64,000 nucleotides of DNA from NCBI RefSeq assembly GCF_004570865.1, contig NZ_SPQS01000002.1, positions 248,001 to 312,000 on the forward strand. The letters are read 5' to 3'. A program made the translations under genes and the position numbers. The notes beneath the pieces are model-generated. The model searched no databases. It saw nothing but the letters and a program-made list of their open reading frames with translations, and was not told where the DNA came from. The number at the start of each line of letters is the position of its first letter. The first letter of the stretch is position 1. Shown here one piece after another: positions 24,283-32,935 of this stretch. This stretch comes from Bradyrhizobium frederickii (GTDB taxonomy: Bacteria; Pseudomonadota; Alphaproteobacteria; Rhizobiales; Xanthobacteraceae).

Positions 24283-24708
24283 GTGTACAGATTTCTTGAA
24301 CAGACCGTCGACGGCTACATGACGCGCAACGTCAAGGCGGTGCAGCGCGACCGTGACTTGTTCGAGCTCAGCGAGATGTTCGAGACCGACGATTTCAACT
24401 CCTATCCGGTCGAGGACGACGGGCAGGTGGTCGGCATCGTCACCAAGTTCGACATCCTGAAGTGCTTCGCCTTCACGCCGAGCCAGATGATGCCCCGCTA
24501 TCACGACCTGATGAGCCGCAAGGTCGGCGACGTCATGACGCCGGAGTTCATCTATGTCGGCCCCGATACGCGGCTGACGCGCGTGCTTCAGATCATGGTC
24601 GAGCACCGCATCCGGAGCATCATCGTGCTCAACACCGCGCAGAAGCTGGTTGGAATCATCGCCCGCGAGGACGTCATCGCGGCGCTCAAGGCCACGGCAC
24701 GCGACTGA
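24283..24708 (+). CDS. CBS-domain pair protein
   Basis: 141 residues consisting of two CBS domains (about 8-65 and 78-138), with DDFNSYPVEDDGQVVGIVTK in the first and HRIRSIIVLNTAQKLVGIIARED in the second (read with the intervening bases). CBS pairs bind adenosine nucleotides and often regulate partners. The start is GTG after GAGGAGGAC. It ends at a clear hairpin, so Usp and CBS appear to be one transcription unit in the FixK2 regulon. The partner protein is unknown. Confidence 0.9.
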   Translation: MYRFLEQTVDGYMTRNVKAVQRDRDLFELSEMFETDDFNSYPVEDDGQVVGIVTKFDILKCFAFTPSQMMPRYHDLMSRKVGDVMTPEFIYVGPDTRLTRVLQIMVEHRIRSIIVLNTAQKLVGIIAREDVIAALKATARD

Positions 24709-24741
24709 CGGGGCCCCTTCCTGATCGAGAAGCTCATTGTG

Positions 24742-24763
24742 GCCTCCGTGATCCTACGGAGGC
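24742..24763 (+). terminator. Terminator hairpin after the Usp-CBS unit
   Basis: A perfect 8-bp stem (24742-24749 with 24756-24763, loop GATCCT) followed by TGTTTCCGTTT. It sits 33 bp past the CBS stop. The rest of the 318-bp gap up to fixN holds only the FixK2 box; I see no gene there. Confidence 0.65.
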
Positions 24764-24956
24764 TGTTTCCGTTTGCGGCGTCACGCCGGACCAGCTCCCG
24801 CGGAAAGACGCCCGATGTGGCGCCAGCCCCACATTCGGTTGAGTTTCCCCCATGGTCCTTGCCTCACGAAGGGACAAGGCAATTCGTGTCGCCCACGGCG
24901 GAAATGCGGGGAACCAGCGAGATCTTCGGCCGCCGCGGAGAACTTAAGTGCCGCTC

Positions 24957-24970
24957 TTGATTTCAATCAA
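24957..24970 (+). promoter_or_regulatory. FixK2 box of fixNOQP
   Basis: TTGATTTCAATCAA is a perfect palindrome fitting TTGA-N6-TCAA and is the sequence known from the Bradyrhizobium fixNOQP promoter. Its centre lies about 63 bp before the fixN start codon, so a start site near 25005 is implied. Confidence 0.9.
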
Positions 24971-25026
24971 TTCCCGGTGAGAGTGAATGTGGTTTCTGGC
25001 GGTGTGTTCTTTCAGAGAGAATCCGC

Positions 25027-26676
25027 ATGAGCCAGCCCTCCATTTCCAAATCCATGACTATCGGTGAAAGCGGCTTGGCTGTCGTGTTCGCAGTCACCGC
25101 CTTCCTCTGCGTGGTCGCTTCGGCCAAGGCGCTCGATGCGCCCTTCGCCTTCCATGCCGCGCTCAGCGCGGCGGCGAGCCTCGCGGCGCTGTTCGTCATC
25201 GTCAACCGCTACCTCGATCGCCCGGCGGCGCTGCCGCCGGCGGAGATCAACGGACGCCCCAACTACAATATGGGCCCGATCAAGTTCTCGGCGTTCATGG
25301 CGATGTTCTGGGGTATTGCCGGCTTCCTGGTCGGCCTCATCATCGCCTCGCAGCTGGCCTGGCCCGCGCTGAACTTCGATCTGCCCTGGATCAGCTTCGG
25401 CCGCCTGCGGCCGCTGCACACCTCCGCCGTGATCTTCGCCTTCGGCGGCAACGTGCTGATCGCGACCTCCTTCTACGTGGTGCAGAAATCCTGCCGCGCG
25501 CGCCTCGCCGGCGACCTCGCGCCGTGGTTCGTCGTCCTGGGCTACAATTTCTTCATTCTGATCGCCGGCACCGGCTATCTGCTGGGCGTCACTCAGTCGA
25601 AGGAATATGCCGAGCCGGAATGGTATGCCGATTTGTGGCTGACCATCGTCTGGGTCGTCTATCTGCTGGTCTTCCTTGTCACGATCATCAAGCGCAAGGA
25701 GCCCCACATCTTCGTCGCGAACTGGTTCTATCTCGCCTTCATCGTGACGATCGCGGTGCTGCATCTCGGCAACAACCCCGCGCTTCCCGTCTCGGTGTTC
25801 GGCTCGAAGTCCTACGTCGCCTGGGGCGGCATCCAGGACGCCATGTTCCAGTGGTGGTACGGCCACAACGCGGTCGGCTTCTTCCTGACCGCCGGCTTCC
25901 TCGCCATCATGTACTACTTCATCCCCAAGCGCGCCGAGCGGCCGATCTATTCCTACCGGCTGTCGATCATCCACTTCTGGGCGCTGATCTTCCTCTACAT
26001 CTGGGCAGGTCCCCACCATCTGCACTACACGGCGCTGCCTGACTGGACGCAGACGCTGGGCATGACCTTCTCGATCATGCTGTGGATGCCCTCCTGGGGC
26101 GGCATGATCAACGGCCTGATGACGCTGTCGGGTGCCTGGGACAAGCTGCGCACCGACCCCGTGCTGCGCATGCTCGTGGTCTCCGTCGCCTTCTACGGCA
26201 TGTCGACCTTCGAAGGCCCGATGATGTCGATCAAGGTGGTCAACTCGCTCAGCCACTACACCGACTGGACCATCGGCCACGTGCATTCCGGCGCGCTCGG
26301 CTGGGTCGGCTTCGTCTCCTTCGGCGCGCTCTACTGCCTGGTGCCGTGGGCCTGGAATCGCAAGGGCCTCTACAGCCTGAAGCTCGTCAACTGGCACTTC
26401 TGGATCGCGACCCTCGGCATCGTCCTCTACATCTCGGCGATGTGGGTGTCCGGCATCCTGCAGGGCCTGATGTGGCGCGCCTACACCTCGCTCGGCTTCC
26501 TCGAATATTCCTTCATCGAGACCGTCGAGGCGATGCATCCCTTCTACATCATCCGCGCCGCAGGCGGCGGCCTGTTCCTGATCGGCTCGCTGATCATGGC
26601 CTACAATCTCTGGATGACGGTTCGCGTCGGCGAGCAGGAAGTCCAGATGCCCGTCGCTCTCCAGCCGGCGGAATGA
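25027..26676 (+). CDS. fixN: FixN (CcoN), cbb3 oxidase catalytic subunit
   Basis: 549 residues with 12 or more membrane helices. It has the conserved histidines that ligate the low-spin heme b and the heme b-CuB centre ([59 protein letters not shown]). It reduces O2 to water with high affinity and pumps protons. Its promoter carries the best FixK2 box in the window, and it leads fixOQP with gaps of 12 bp or less. Confidence 0.98.
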   Translation: MSQPSISKSMTIGESGLAVVFAVTAFLCVVASAKALDAPFAFHAALSAAASLAALFVIVNRYLDRPAALPPAEINGRPNYNMGPIKFSAFMAMFWGIAGFLVGLIIASQLAWPALNFDLPWISFGRLRPLHTSAVIFAFGGNVLIATSFYVVQKSCRARLAGDLAPWFVVLGYNFFILIAGTGYLLGVTQSKEYAEPEWYADLWLTIVWVVYLLVFLVTIIKRKEPHIFVANWFYLAFIVTIAVLHLGNNPALPVSVFGSKSYVAWGGIQDAMFQWWYGHNAVGFFLTAGFLAIMYYFIPKRAERPIYSYRLSIIHFWALIFLYIWAGPHHLHYTALPDWTQTLGMTFSIMLWMPSWGGMINGLMTLSGAWDKLRTDPVLRMLVVSVAFYGMSTFEGPMMSIKVVNSLSHYTDWTIGHVHSGALGWVGFVSFGALYCLVPWAWNRKGLYSLKLVNWHFWIATLGIVLYISAMWVSGILQGLMWRAYTSLGFLEYSFIETVEAMHPFYIIRAAGGGLFLIGSLIMAYNLWMTVRVGEQEVQMPVALQPAE

Positions 26677-26688
26677 GGAGCTAAAGCA

Positions 26689-27423
26689 ATGTCGTTCTGG
26701 ACACGCCACCAAGTCTTCGAAAAGAACTCGATCATCCTGATCGTCGGCATCCTGCTGGTGATCGCGATCGGCGGTCTCGTCGAGATCACCCCGCTGTTCT
26801 ACCTCAAGAGCACGATCGAGAAGGTCGACGGGGTCAGGCCCTACACGCCGCTGGAGCTGGCAGGGCGCAACGTCTACGTCCGCGAGGGCTGCTATCTCTG
26901 CCACTCGCAGATGGTCCGCCCGCTGCGTGACGAGGTCGAGCGCTACGGCCACTTCTCGCTGGCGGCCGAGAGCATGTTCGACCACCCGTTCCAGTGGGGC
27001 TCCAAGCGCACCGGTCCGGACCTTGCCCGCGTCGGCGCCAAGTATTCCGACGACTGGCACGTGACCCATCTGACCAACCCGCGCGCGATCGTGCCGCAGT
27101 CGGTGATGCCGGGCTATCCGTTCCTCAGCAGGAGCGAGGTCGATCCGGACGCGATCGCCGACCACATGCGGACGCTGCGGACCGTCGGCGTGCCCTACAC
27201 CGACGATCAGATCGCCAGCGCGGCTGCCGATTTGAAGGCCCAGGCCGATCCGGACAATGCCGGCGGCGACGCCTTCACCAAGCGTTACGCCAAGGCCGTC
27301 GTGCGCAATTTCGACGGCAAGGCCGGTACGCCGACCGAGATGGACGCGCTCGTCGCGTACCTGCAGATGCTCGGCACGCTGGTCGACTTCAAGATCTACA
27401 ACGAGAAAGCCAATCTTCGCTGA
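26689..27423 (+). CDS. fixO: FixO (CcoO), cbb3 oxidase monoheme cytochrome c
   Basis: 244 residues with an N-terminal membrane anchor (about 14-33) and one heme-c motif CYLCH (Cys68, Cys71, His72) directly followed by SQMVRPL, as in CcoO. Axial Met candidates lie in VMPGYPFL. It passes electrons from FixP to FixN on the periplasmic side. It starts 12 bp after fixN and is followed 13 bp later by fixQ. Confidence 0.97.
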   Translation: MSFWTRHQVFEKNSIILIVGILLVIAIGGLVEITPLFYLKSTIEKVDGVRPYTPLELAGRNVYVREGCYLCHSQMVRPLRDEVERYGHFSLAAESMFDHPFQWGSKRTGPDLARVGAKYSDDWHVTHLTNPRAIVPQSVMPGYPFLSRSEVDPDAIADHMRTLRTVGVPYTDDQIASAAADLKAQADPDNAGGDAFTKRYAKAVVRNFDGKAGTPTEMDALVAYLQMLGTLVDFKIYNEKANLR

Positions 27424-27436
27424 GAAGGCATGAACG

Positions 27437-27601
27437 ATGAAAGCCATCCTTACAGTCCACAATCTTGCGTCAGATCTCGTGACGACGATCTGGACACCGG
27501 TGTTCGTCGCGATCTTTCTCGCGATCATCGCCTACGCATTTTGGCCCCGTAACAAGGCTGCGTTCGACAAGGCAGCGCACCTGCCCTTGCGGGAGGAGTA
27601 G
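27437..27601 (+). CDS. fixQ: FixQ (CcoQ), small cbb3 oxidase subunit
   Basis: 54 residues with one membrane helix (about 20-37: VFVAIFLAIIAYAFWP) and a short charged cytosolic tail, the usual CcoQ layout. It supports the stability of the complex and is not catalytic. It lies 13 bp after fixO and 6 bp before fixP in the same direction. The gene is short enough to be missed by length-based gene finding, but its place and form are diagnostic. Confidence 0.93.
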   Translation: MKAILTVHNLASDLVTTIWTPVFVAIFLAIIAYAFWPRNKAAFDKAAHLPLREE

Positions 27602-27607
27602 AGAACC

Positions 27608-28483
27608 ATGACCGATCATTCTAGCGACATCGATTCCGTCTCCGGCAAGTCAACGACCGGCCACGAATGGGACGGCATCAAGGAGCTCAACACGCCGCTG
27701 CCGCGCTGGTGGGTGATCGCCTTCTACCTCACCATCATCTGGTCGATCGGCTATTGGGTCGTCTATCCGGCCTGGCCGCTGATCTCCAGCAATACCACCG
27801 GCATGTTCGGCTACTCCTCACGCGCCGACGTCGCGGTCGAGCTCGCCAACCTCGAGAAGATCCGCGGTGACAAGATGGCGGCGCTGGGCACGGCCTCGCT
27901 CGTCGATATCGAGAAGGACCCGGCCTTGCTGGCGCTCGCCCGCGCCAAGGGCAAGACCGTGTTCGGCGACAATTGCGCGCCTTGCCACGGCTCCGGCGGT
28001 GCCGGCGCCAAGGGTTATCCGAACCTGAACGACGACGACTGGCTGTGGGGCGGCACGCTCGACCAGATCATGCAGACCATCCAGTTCGGCGCGCGTTCCG
28101 GTCATGCCAAGACGCATGAGGGCCAGATGCTCGCCTTCGGCAAGGATGGCGTGCTGAAGCCGGACGAGATCGTCACGGTCGCCAATTACGTGCGGTCGCT
28201 GTCGGGCCTGTCGACCCGCAACGGATTTGACGCCGCCAAGGGCCAGAAGATTTTCGCGGAAAACTGCGTCGCCTGCCACGGCGACGCCGGCAAGGGCAAC
28301 CCGGAGATGGGCGCACCGAACCTGACCGACAAGATCTCGCTTTACGGCTCCGACGAAGCGAGCCTGATCGAGACCATCAGCCAGGGTCGTGCCGGCGTGA
28401 TGCCGGCCTGGGAAGGGCGGCTCGATCCCGCCACCATCAAGGCGATGGCGGTCTACGTCCACTCGCTCGGCGGCGGAAAATAG
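27608..28483 (+). CDS. fixP: FixP (CcoP), cbb3 oxidase diheme cytochrome c
   Basis: 291 residues: a cytosolic N-terminus, a membrane helix (about 34-56), and two cytochrome c domains with heme motifs CAPCH (Cys123, Cys126, His127) and CVACH (Cys220, Cys223, His224). It accepts electrons from the bc1 complex or soluble cytochromes and passes them to FixO. It closes the fixNOQP unit and is followed by a terminator-like hairpin. Confidence 0.97.
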   Translation: MTDHSSDIDSVSGKSTTGHEWDGIKELNTPLPRWWVIAFYLTIIWSIGYWVVYPAWPLISSNTTGMFGYSSRADVAVELANLEKIRGDKMAALGTASLVDIEKDPALLALARAKGKTVFGDNCAPCHGSGGAGAKGYPNLNDDDWLWGGTLDQIMQTIQFGARSGHAKTHEGQMLAFGKDGVLKPDEIVTVANYVRSLSGLSTRNGFDAAKGQKIFAENCVACHGDAGKGNPEMGAPNLTDKISLYGSDEASLIETISQGRAGVMPAWEGRLDPATIKAMAVYVHSLGGGK

Positions 28484-28504
28484 CGGATCCGCGACACAAA
28501 GGCT

Positions 28505-28538
28505 TCAAACGGGGGTGAACAAAAGTGCCCCCGTTTGA
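28505..28538 (+). terminator. Hairpin after fixP overlapping the next FixK2 box
   Basis: An 11-bp stem (28505-28515 with 28528-28538) around a 12-base loop. There is no T-run, so termination strength is uncertain. Its right arm includes TTGA at 28535-28538, the first half of the FixK2 box of fixGHIS. Confidence 0.6.
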
Positions 28539-28548
28539 GCTGGATCAA
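28535..28548 (+). promoter_or_regulatory. FixK2 box of fixGHIS
   Basis: TTGAGCTGGATCAA matches TTGA-N6-TCAA completely. Its centre is about 64 bp before the fixG start codon, the same spacing as at fixN. It implies that the assembly genes are switched on together with the oxidase. Confidence 0.85.
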
Positions 28549-28605
28549 CTGACGCGGCGGTGTCGGGTCTAGGTTTAATCGCACCTCTTTTAGAAGTTCC
28601 AAGCG

Positions 28606-30072
28606 ATGAACAAGACCGTCAATCCGAACGAGCTGAAGCCTGTGGACGACGTCGGGCCGCTCTATGCGGCCCACCAGAAGGTCTACCCCCAGAGCGTCTC
28701 CGGCACGTTCCGCCGGATCAAGTGGAGCCTGATGGCGATCTGCCTCGGCATCTACTATTTCCTGCCCTTCGTGCGCTGGAACCGCGGCCTCGGCGCCCCC
28801 AGCCAGGCGGTGCTGATCGATCTGCCCAACAGCCGCTTCTACTTCTTCTTCATCGAGCTGTGGCCGCAGGAGGTCTACTACTTCACCGGCCTGTTGATCG
28901 TGGCCGCGGTGGCGCTGTTCCTGATGAACTCGGTCGGCGGCCGTATCTGGTGCGGCTATCTCTGTCCGCAGACGGTGTGGACCGATCTGTTCTACGCGGT
29001 CGAACGCCTGATCGAGGGCGACCGGCGCGAGCGGATGAAAAAGGCCAAATCGTCCGATCCGTTGAAGCTCGAGCGCGTCTCCGAGATCGTGCTCAAGCAT
29101 TCGATCTGGCTGATGATCGCCTGGTGGACCGGCGGCGCCTGGGTGCTCTACTTCAACGACGCGCCGACCCTGGTGAAGGAGCTCGTCACATTCCAGGGGC
29201 CGATGCTCGCCTATATCTGGATCGGCATCCTCACCGCGACGACCTATATCCTCGCCGGCTACATGCGCGAGCAGGTCTGCACCTATATGTGCCCGTGGCC
29301 GCGCATCCAGGCCGCGCTCACCGACGAATGGGCGCTCAACGTCACCTATCGCTACGACCGCGGCGAGAAGCGCACGTCGGTCAAGAAGGCCGCCGAGCTG
29401 CGCGCGCTGGGCCAGCAGGTCGGCGATTGCGTCGATTGCTACCAATGCGTCGCGGTCTGTCCGACCGGCATCGACATCCGTAACGGACCGCAGATGGAAT
29501 GCATCCAGTGCGGCCTCTGCATCGATGCCTGCGACAACGTGATGGCCAAGATCGGCCGGCCGAAGCGGCTGATCGGCTACGACAACGACATCAACATCCA
29601 TCGCCGCCAGGAAGGCAAGGCGCCGATCTACCGGATCGTCCGGGCCCGCACCATCGTCTACAGCGCGATCATCGCGGCGGTCGGCAGCTTCATGGTCTAT
29701 ACGTTGGCGACCCGCAGCCTGCTCGACGTCAACGTGCTGCACGACCGCAACCCGGTCGCGGTCAAGCTCAGCGACGGCTCGATCCGCAACGCTTACACGG
29801 TGCGGCTGCTGAACAAGAGCGGCTACGATCGCGCCATCGCCATCGACGTGGAGGGACCGATCAATCCCACGATGCACGTCGTTGGCGTCGATTCGGTGAC
29901 GCCGGATCGGCCGATCATCGTGATCCCGCGCGACTCCACCAGCGAGCTGCGGCTGCTCGTCACCGCGCCGGCCGAGAACAATCCGGAGAAGTCGATTCCG
30001 GTCCGCTTCCACGTCATGGACATCGGACTGGGCGTGGCCGCGAGCGCCACCGACAATTTCGTCGCGCCGTAA
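28606..30072 (+). CDS. fixG: FixG (CcoG), cbb3 oxidase assembly ferredoxin
   Basis: 488 residues: membrane helices in the first half, CGYLCPQTVW and CTYMCPWPR cysteine pairs, then a two-[4Fe-4S] ferredoxin block (about 275-310) with CVDCYQCVAVCP and CIQCGLCIDACD, and a C-terminal periplasmic Ig-like domain. CcoG is linked to copper reduction and supply for the cbb3 CuB site. It leads fixGHIS under its own FixK2 box. Confidence 0.97.
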   Translation: MNKTVNPNELKPVDDVGPLYAAHQKVYPQSVSGTFRRIKWSLMAICLGIYYFLPFVRWNRGLGAPSQAVLIDLPNSRFYFFFIELWPQEVYYFTGLLIVAAVALFLMNSVGGRIWCGYLCPQTVWTDLFYAVERLIEGDRRERMKKAKSSDPLKLERVSEIVLKHSIWLMIAWWTGGAWVLYFNDAPTLVKELVTFQGPMLAYIWIGILTATTYILAGYMREQVCTYMCPWPRIQAALTDEWALNVTYRYDRGEKRTSVKKAAELRALGQQVGDCVDCYQCVAVCPTGIDIRNGPQMECIQCGLCIDACDNVMAKIGRPKRLIGYDNDINIHRRQEGKAPIYRIVRARTIVYSAIIAAVGSFMVYTLATRSLLDVNVLHDRNPVAVKLSDGSIRNAYTVRLLNKSGYDRAIAIDVEGPINPTMHVVGVDSVTPDRPIIVIPRDSTSELRLLVTAPAENNPEKSIPVRFHVMDIGLGVAASATDNFVAP

Positions 30073-30087
30073 GTCGAGGAGACCATC

Positions 30088-30573
30088 ATGTCATCCAAGC
30101 CGCTGACCGGAACCAAGGTCTTCCTGATGCTGGTCGCTTTCTTCGGCCTCGTGATCGGCGTCAACGTCACCATGATGAAGCTGGCGATCGCGACGCTGCC
30201 CGGCACCGAAGTCGACAGCGCCTATGCTGCCGGCCTGACCTACGACCGCGAGATCTCGGCGGCGCAGGACCAGGCGCTGCGCAAATGGAAGGTCAATGCC
30301 CATATCGAGCGCCGCAACGACGGCGGTGCCGTGGTCCAGGTCGAGGCGCGCGATGCCGGCGGCCAGCCGATCTCGGGGCTGAAATTCGGCGGACGCCTGG
30401 AGCGGCCGACCGACAAGCGCGCAGATCTCGCCGTCGAGCTCACCGAAGCCGGTATCGGCCTCTATCGCGGCGATGCCGCATCCGTCGCGCCAGGCCAGTG
30501 GGACCTGGTGATCGAGGGCGAGGCGCGGGGGACGCGCGTGTTCCTGTCGCGCAACCGCGTGATCCTGAACTGA
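30088..30573 (+). CDS. fixH: FixH (CcoH), cbb3 oxidase assembly protein
   Basis: 161 residues with one N-terminal membrane helix (about 9-30, VFLMLVAFFGLVIGVNVTMM) and a periplasmic domain containing TYDREISAAQDQALRKWKV. This is the FixH pattern; members are needed for stable assembly of the cbb3 complex, though the exact step is not settled. It starts 15 bp after fixG behind GAGGAGACC and precedes fixI by 11 bp. Confidence 0.93.
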   Translation: MSSKPLTGTKVFLMLVAFFGLVIGVNVTMMKLAIATLPGTEVDSAYAAGLTYDREISAAQDQALRKWKVNAHIERRNDGGAVVQVEARDAGGQPISGLKFGGRLERPTDKRADLAVELTEAGIGLYRGDAASVAPGQWDLVIEGEARGTRVFLSRNRVILN

Positions 30574-30584
30574 AGGATTTTGTC

Positions 30585-32768
30585 ATGCACGTCACGCGGG
30601 ATTTCTCGCACTACGTCCGGGCCGCGGGCGAGGGCGTCCAGCACATCGATCTCGCGGTCGAAGGCGTTCATTGCGCCGGCTGCATGGCCAAGATCGAACG
30701 CGGCCTGTCCGCCATCCCCGACGTCACGCTGGCGCGCGTCAACCTCACCGACCGCCGGGTCGCGCTGGAATGGAAGGCGGGCACGCTCGACCCCGGCCGC
30801 TTCATCGATCGGCTCGAGGAGCTCGGTTACAAGGCCTATCCGTTCGAGACCGAGAGCGCGGAGGTGGCGGAGGTCGCCGAATCGCGTTTCCTGCTGCGCT
30901 GCCTCGGCGTCGCCGCCTTCGCCACCATGAACGTGATGATGCTGTCGATCCCGGTGTGGTCGGGCAACGTCTCGGACATGCTGCCGGAGCAGCGCGACTT
31001 CTTCCACTGGCTGTCGGCGCTGATTGCGCTGCCGGCGGCGGCCTATGCCGGCCAGCCGTTCTTCCGCTCGGCCTGGCGCGCGCTGTCGGCGAAGACGACC
31101 AACATGGACGTGCCGATCTCGATCGGCGTGATCCTCGCGCTCGGCATGTCCGTGGTCGAGACCATCCACCACGCCGAGCACGCTTATTTCGACGCGGCGA
31201 TCATGCTGCTGACCTTCCTCCTGGTCGGCCGTTTCCTCGACCAGAACATGCGGCGGCGGACCCGCGCGGTCGCCGGCAATCTCGCCGCGCTGAAGGCGGA
31301 GACGGCCGCCAAGTTCGTCGGTCCCGACGAAATCTCGCAGGTGCCGGTGGCGGCCATCAATCCCGGCGACATCGTGCTGCTCAGGCCCGGCGAGCGCTGC
31401 GCGGTCGACGGCACCGTGATCGAGGGGCGTTCCGAGATCGATCAGAGCCTGATCACCGGCGAGACGCTCTATGTCACGGCCGAGCAGGGCACGCCGGTCT
31501 ATGCGGGATCGATGAACATCTCCGGCACGCTGCGGGTGCGGGTCTCGGCCGCCTCCGAGGCGACGCTGCTCGCCGAGATCACCCGGCTGCTCGACAACGC
31601 GCTGCAGGCCCGTTCGCGCTACATGCGCCTCGCCGACCGCGCCTCGCGGCTGTACGCGCCCGTGGTGCATGCGACCGCGCTTCTGACCATCCTCGGCTGG
31701 GTCATTGCCGGAGCGTCCTGGCATGATGCGATCGTGACCGGCGTCGCCGTGCTGATCATCACCTGTCCCTGTGCGCTGGGGCTTGCGATTCCGACCGTGC
31801 AGACCATCGCCTCCGGCGCGATGTTCAAGTCCGGCGTGTTGCTGAATTCCGGCGACGCGATCGAGCGGCTGGCCGAGGCCGACCACGTCATCTTCGACAA
31901 GACCGGCACGCTGACGCTGCCCGATCTCGAAGTGATGAATGCCGCCGACATCCCCGTCGACATCTTCGAGCTCGCCGGCCGGCTCGCGCTGTCGAGCCAT
32001 CATCCGGTCGCCGCCGCCGTCGCGCAGGCCGCCGGCGCCAGATCGCCTGTCGTCGGTGCGGTCGAAGAGGCCGGGCAGGGCGTCCGTGCGATCGTGGACG
32101 GCGTCGAGCTTCGCCTCGGTCGCCCCTCCTTCTGCGGCGCGGAGGCACTGGTCGGCAGCGTCGATCCCGAGGCCTCCATCGTCGCGTTCAGCAAGGGCAG
32201 CGAGAGATTCGTCCTCTCGGTCCGGCAGGGCCTGCGTCCGGATGCGAAGGCCGTGATCGCCGCGCTCAAGGCGCGCAACGTTGGCATCGAGATTCTCTCC
32301 GGCGATCGCGAGGCGGCCGTGAAGTCGGCGGCCAGTGCGCTCGAGATCCCCGAATGGCGCGCCGGCGTCACGCCGGCCGACAAGATCGCGCGGATCGAGG
32401 AATTGAAGCAGCGCGGTGCCAAGGTGCTGATGGTCGGCGACGGCATGAACGACGCGCCCTCGCTGGCGGCGGCCCATGTCTCGATGTCGCCGATCTCGGC
32501 CGCGCATCTGAGCCAGGCCACCGCCGATCTCGTCTTCCTCGGCCGGCCCCTGGCCCCGGTCGTTGCCGCGATCGACGCCTCGCGCAAGGCGCTGCATTTG
32601 ATGCGGCAGAACCTCTGGCTCGCGATCGGCTACAACGTCCTCGCCGTGCCGGTCGCCATCAGCGGCGTCGTGACGCCCCTGATCGCGGCGGCTGCCATGA
32701 GCGGATCGTCGATCCTGGTCATGCTGAATTCGCTACGCGCGCGCAGCACCTCGCGGGAGATCGTGTGA
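30585..32768 (+). CDS. fixI: FixI (CcoI), copper-transporting P1B-type ATPase
   Basis: 727 residues. An N-terminal metal-binding domain has CAGC (Cys30, Cys33), followed by membrane helices, the actuator motif (TGE in LITGETLY), the ion-site CPC at 394-396, phosphorylation motif DKTGTLT (Asp438), HP motif SSHHPVAAA, and GDGMNDAPS hinge. It moves copper for the CuB site of FixN. The ATG is chosen because it opens the metal-binding domain; upstream in-frame sequence is a fixG/fixH shadow. Its stop overlaps the fixS start. Confidence 0.97.
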   Translation: MHVTRDFSHYVRAAGEGVQHIDLAVEGVHCAGCMAKIERGLSAIPDVTLARVNLTDRRVALEWKAGTLDPGRFIDRLEELGYKAYPFETESAEVAEVAESRFLLRCLGVAAFATMNVMMLSIPVWSGNVSDMLPEQRDFFHWLSALIALPAAAYAGQPFFRSAWRALSAKTTNMDVPISIGVILALGMSVVETIHHAEHAYFDAAIMLLTFLLVGRFLDQNMRRRTRAVAGNLAALKAETAAKFVGPDEISQVPVAAINPGDIVLLRPGERCAVDGTVIEGRSEIDQSLITGETLYVTAEQGTPVYAGSMNISGTLRVRVSAASEATLLAEITRLLDNALQARSRYMRLADRASRLYAPVVHATALLTILGWVIAGASWHDAIVTGVAVLIITCPCALGLAIPTVQTIASGAMFKSGVLLNSGDAIERLAEADHVIFDKTGTLTLPDLEVMNAADIPVDIFELAGRLALSSHHPVAAAVAQAAGARSPVVGAVEEAGQGVRAIVDGVELRLGRPSFCGAEALVGSVDPEASIVAFSKGSERFVLSVRQGLRPDAKAVIAALKARNVGIEILSGDREAAVKSAASALEIPEWRAGVTPADKIARIEELKQRGAKVLMVGDGMNDAPSLAAAHVSMSPISAAHLSQATADLVFLGRPLAPVVAAIDASRKALHLMRQNLWLAIGYNVLAVPVAISGVVTPLIAAAAMSGSSILVMLNSLRARSTSREIV

Positions 32769-32935
32769 TGGAGATCCTGGTCATCCTGGTCCCGCTGGCG
32801 CTGATGCTCGGCGGTGCCGGTCTCGTCGCCTTCCTGTGGTCGCTGAAGAGCGGCCAGTACGATGATCTCGACGGTGCCGCCTGGCGCGCCATCGCCGACG
32901 ACGAGCCGGCGCCGAAAGCCCCAGCCAAGCGCTAG
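32768..32935 (+). CDS. fixS: FixS (CcoS), small cbb3 assembly protein
   Basis: 55 residues: one helix (about 3-24, ILVILVPLALMLGGAGLVAFLW), then the conserved KSGQYDDLDGAAWRAI tail typical of CcoS. It is needed for cofactor insertion into the oxidase. It shares one base with the fixI stop, and its own stop TAG interlocks with the stop of the convergent MFS gene in CTAG, so no intergenic terminator exists. Short but secure. Confidence 0.95.
   Translation: MEILVILVPLALMLGGAGLVAFLWSLKSGQYDDLDGAAWRAIADDEPAPKAPAKR

Noticed and set aside
25012..27528. An 838-codon open frame antisense to fixN and fixO.
   Set aside because: It covers securely identified oxidase genes and gives a low-complexity, charged product; a codon-bias shadow.
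29499..30584. In-frame extension of fixI upstream into fixG and fixH.
   Set aside because: The extension overlaps two real genes in another frame; the metal-binding domain begins right after the ATG at 30585.
30462..32597. A 711-codon frame antisense to fixI.
   Set aside because: Same pattern of charged, motif-free product opposite a complete P-type ATPase.
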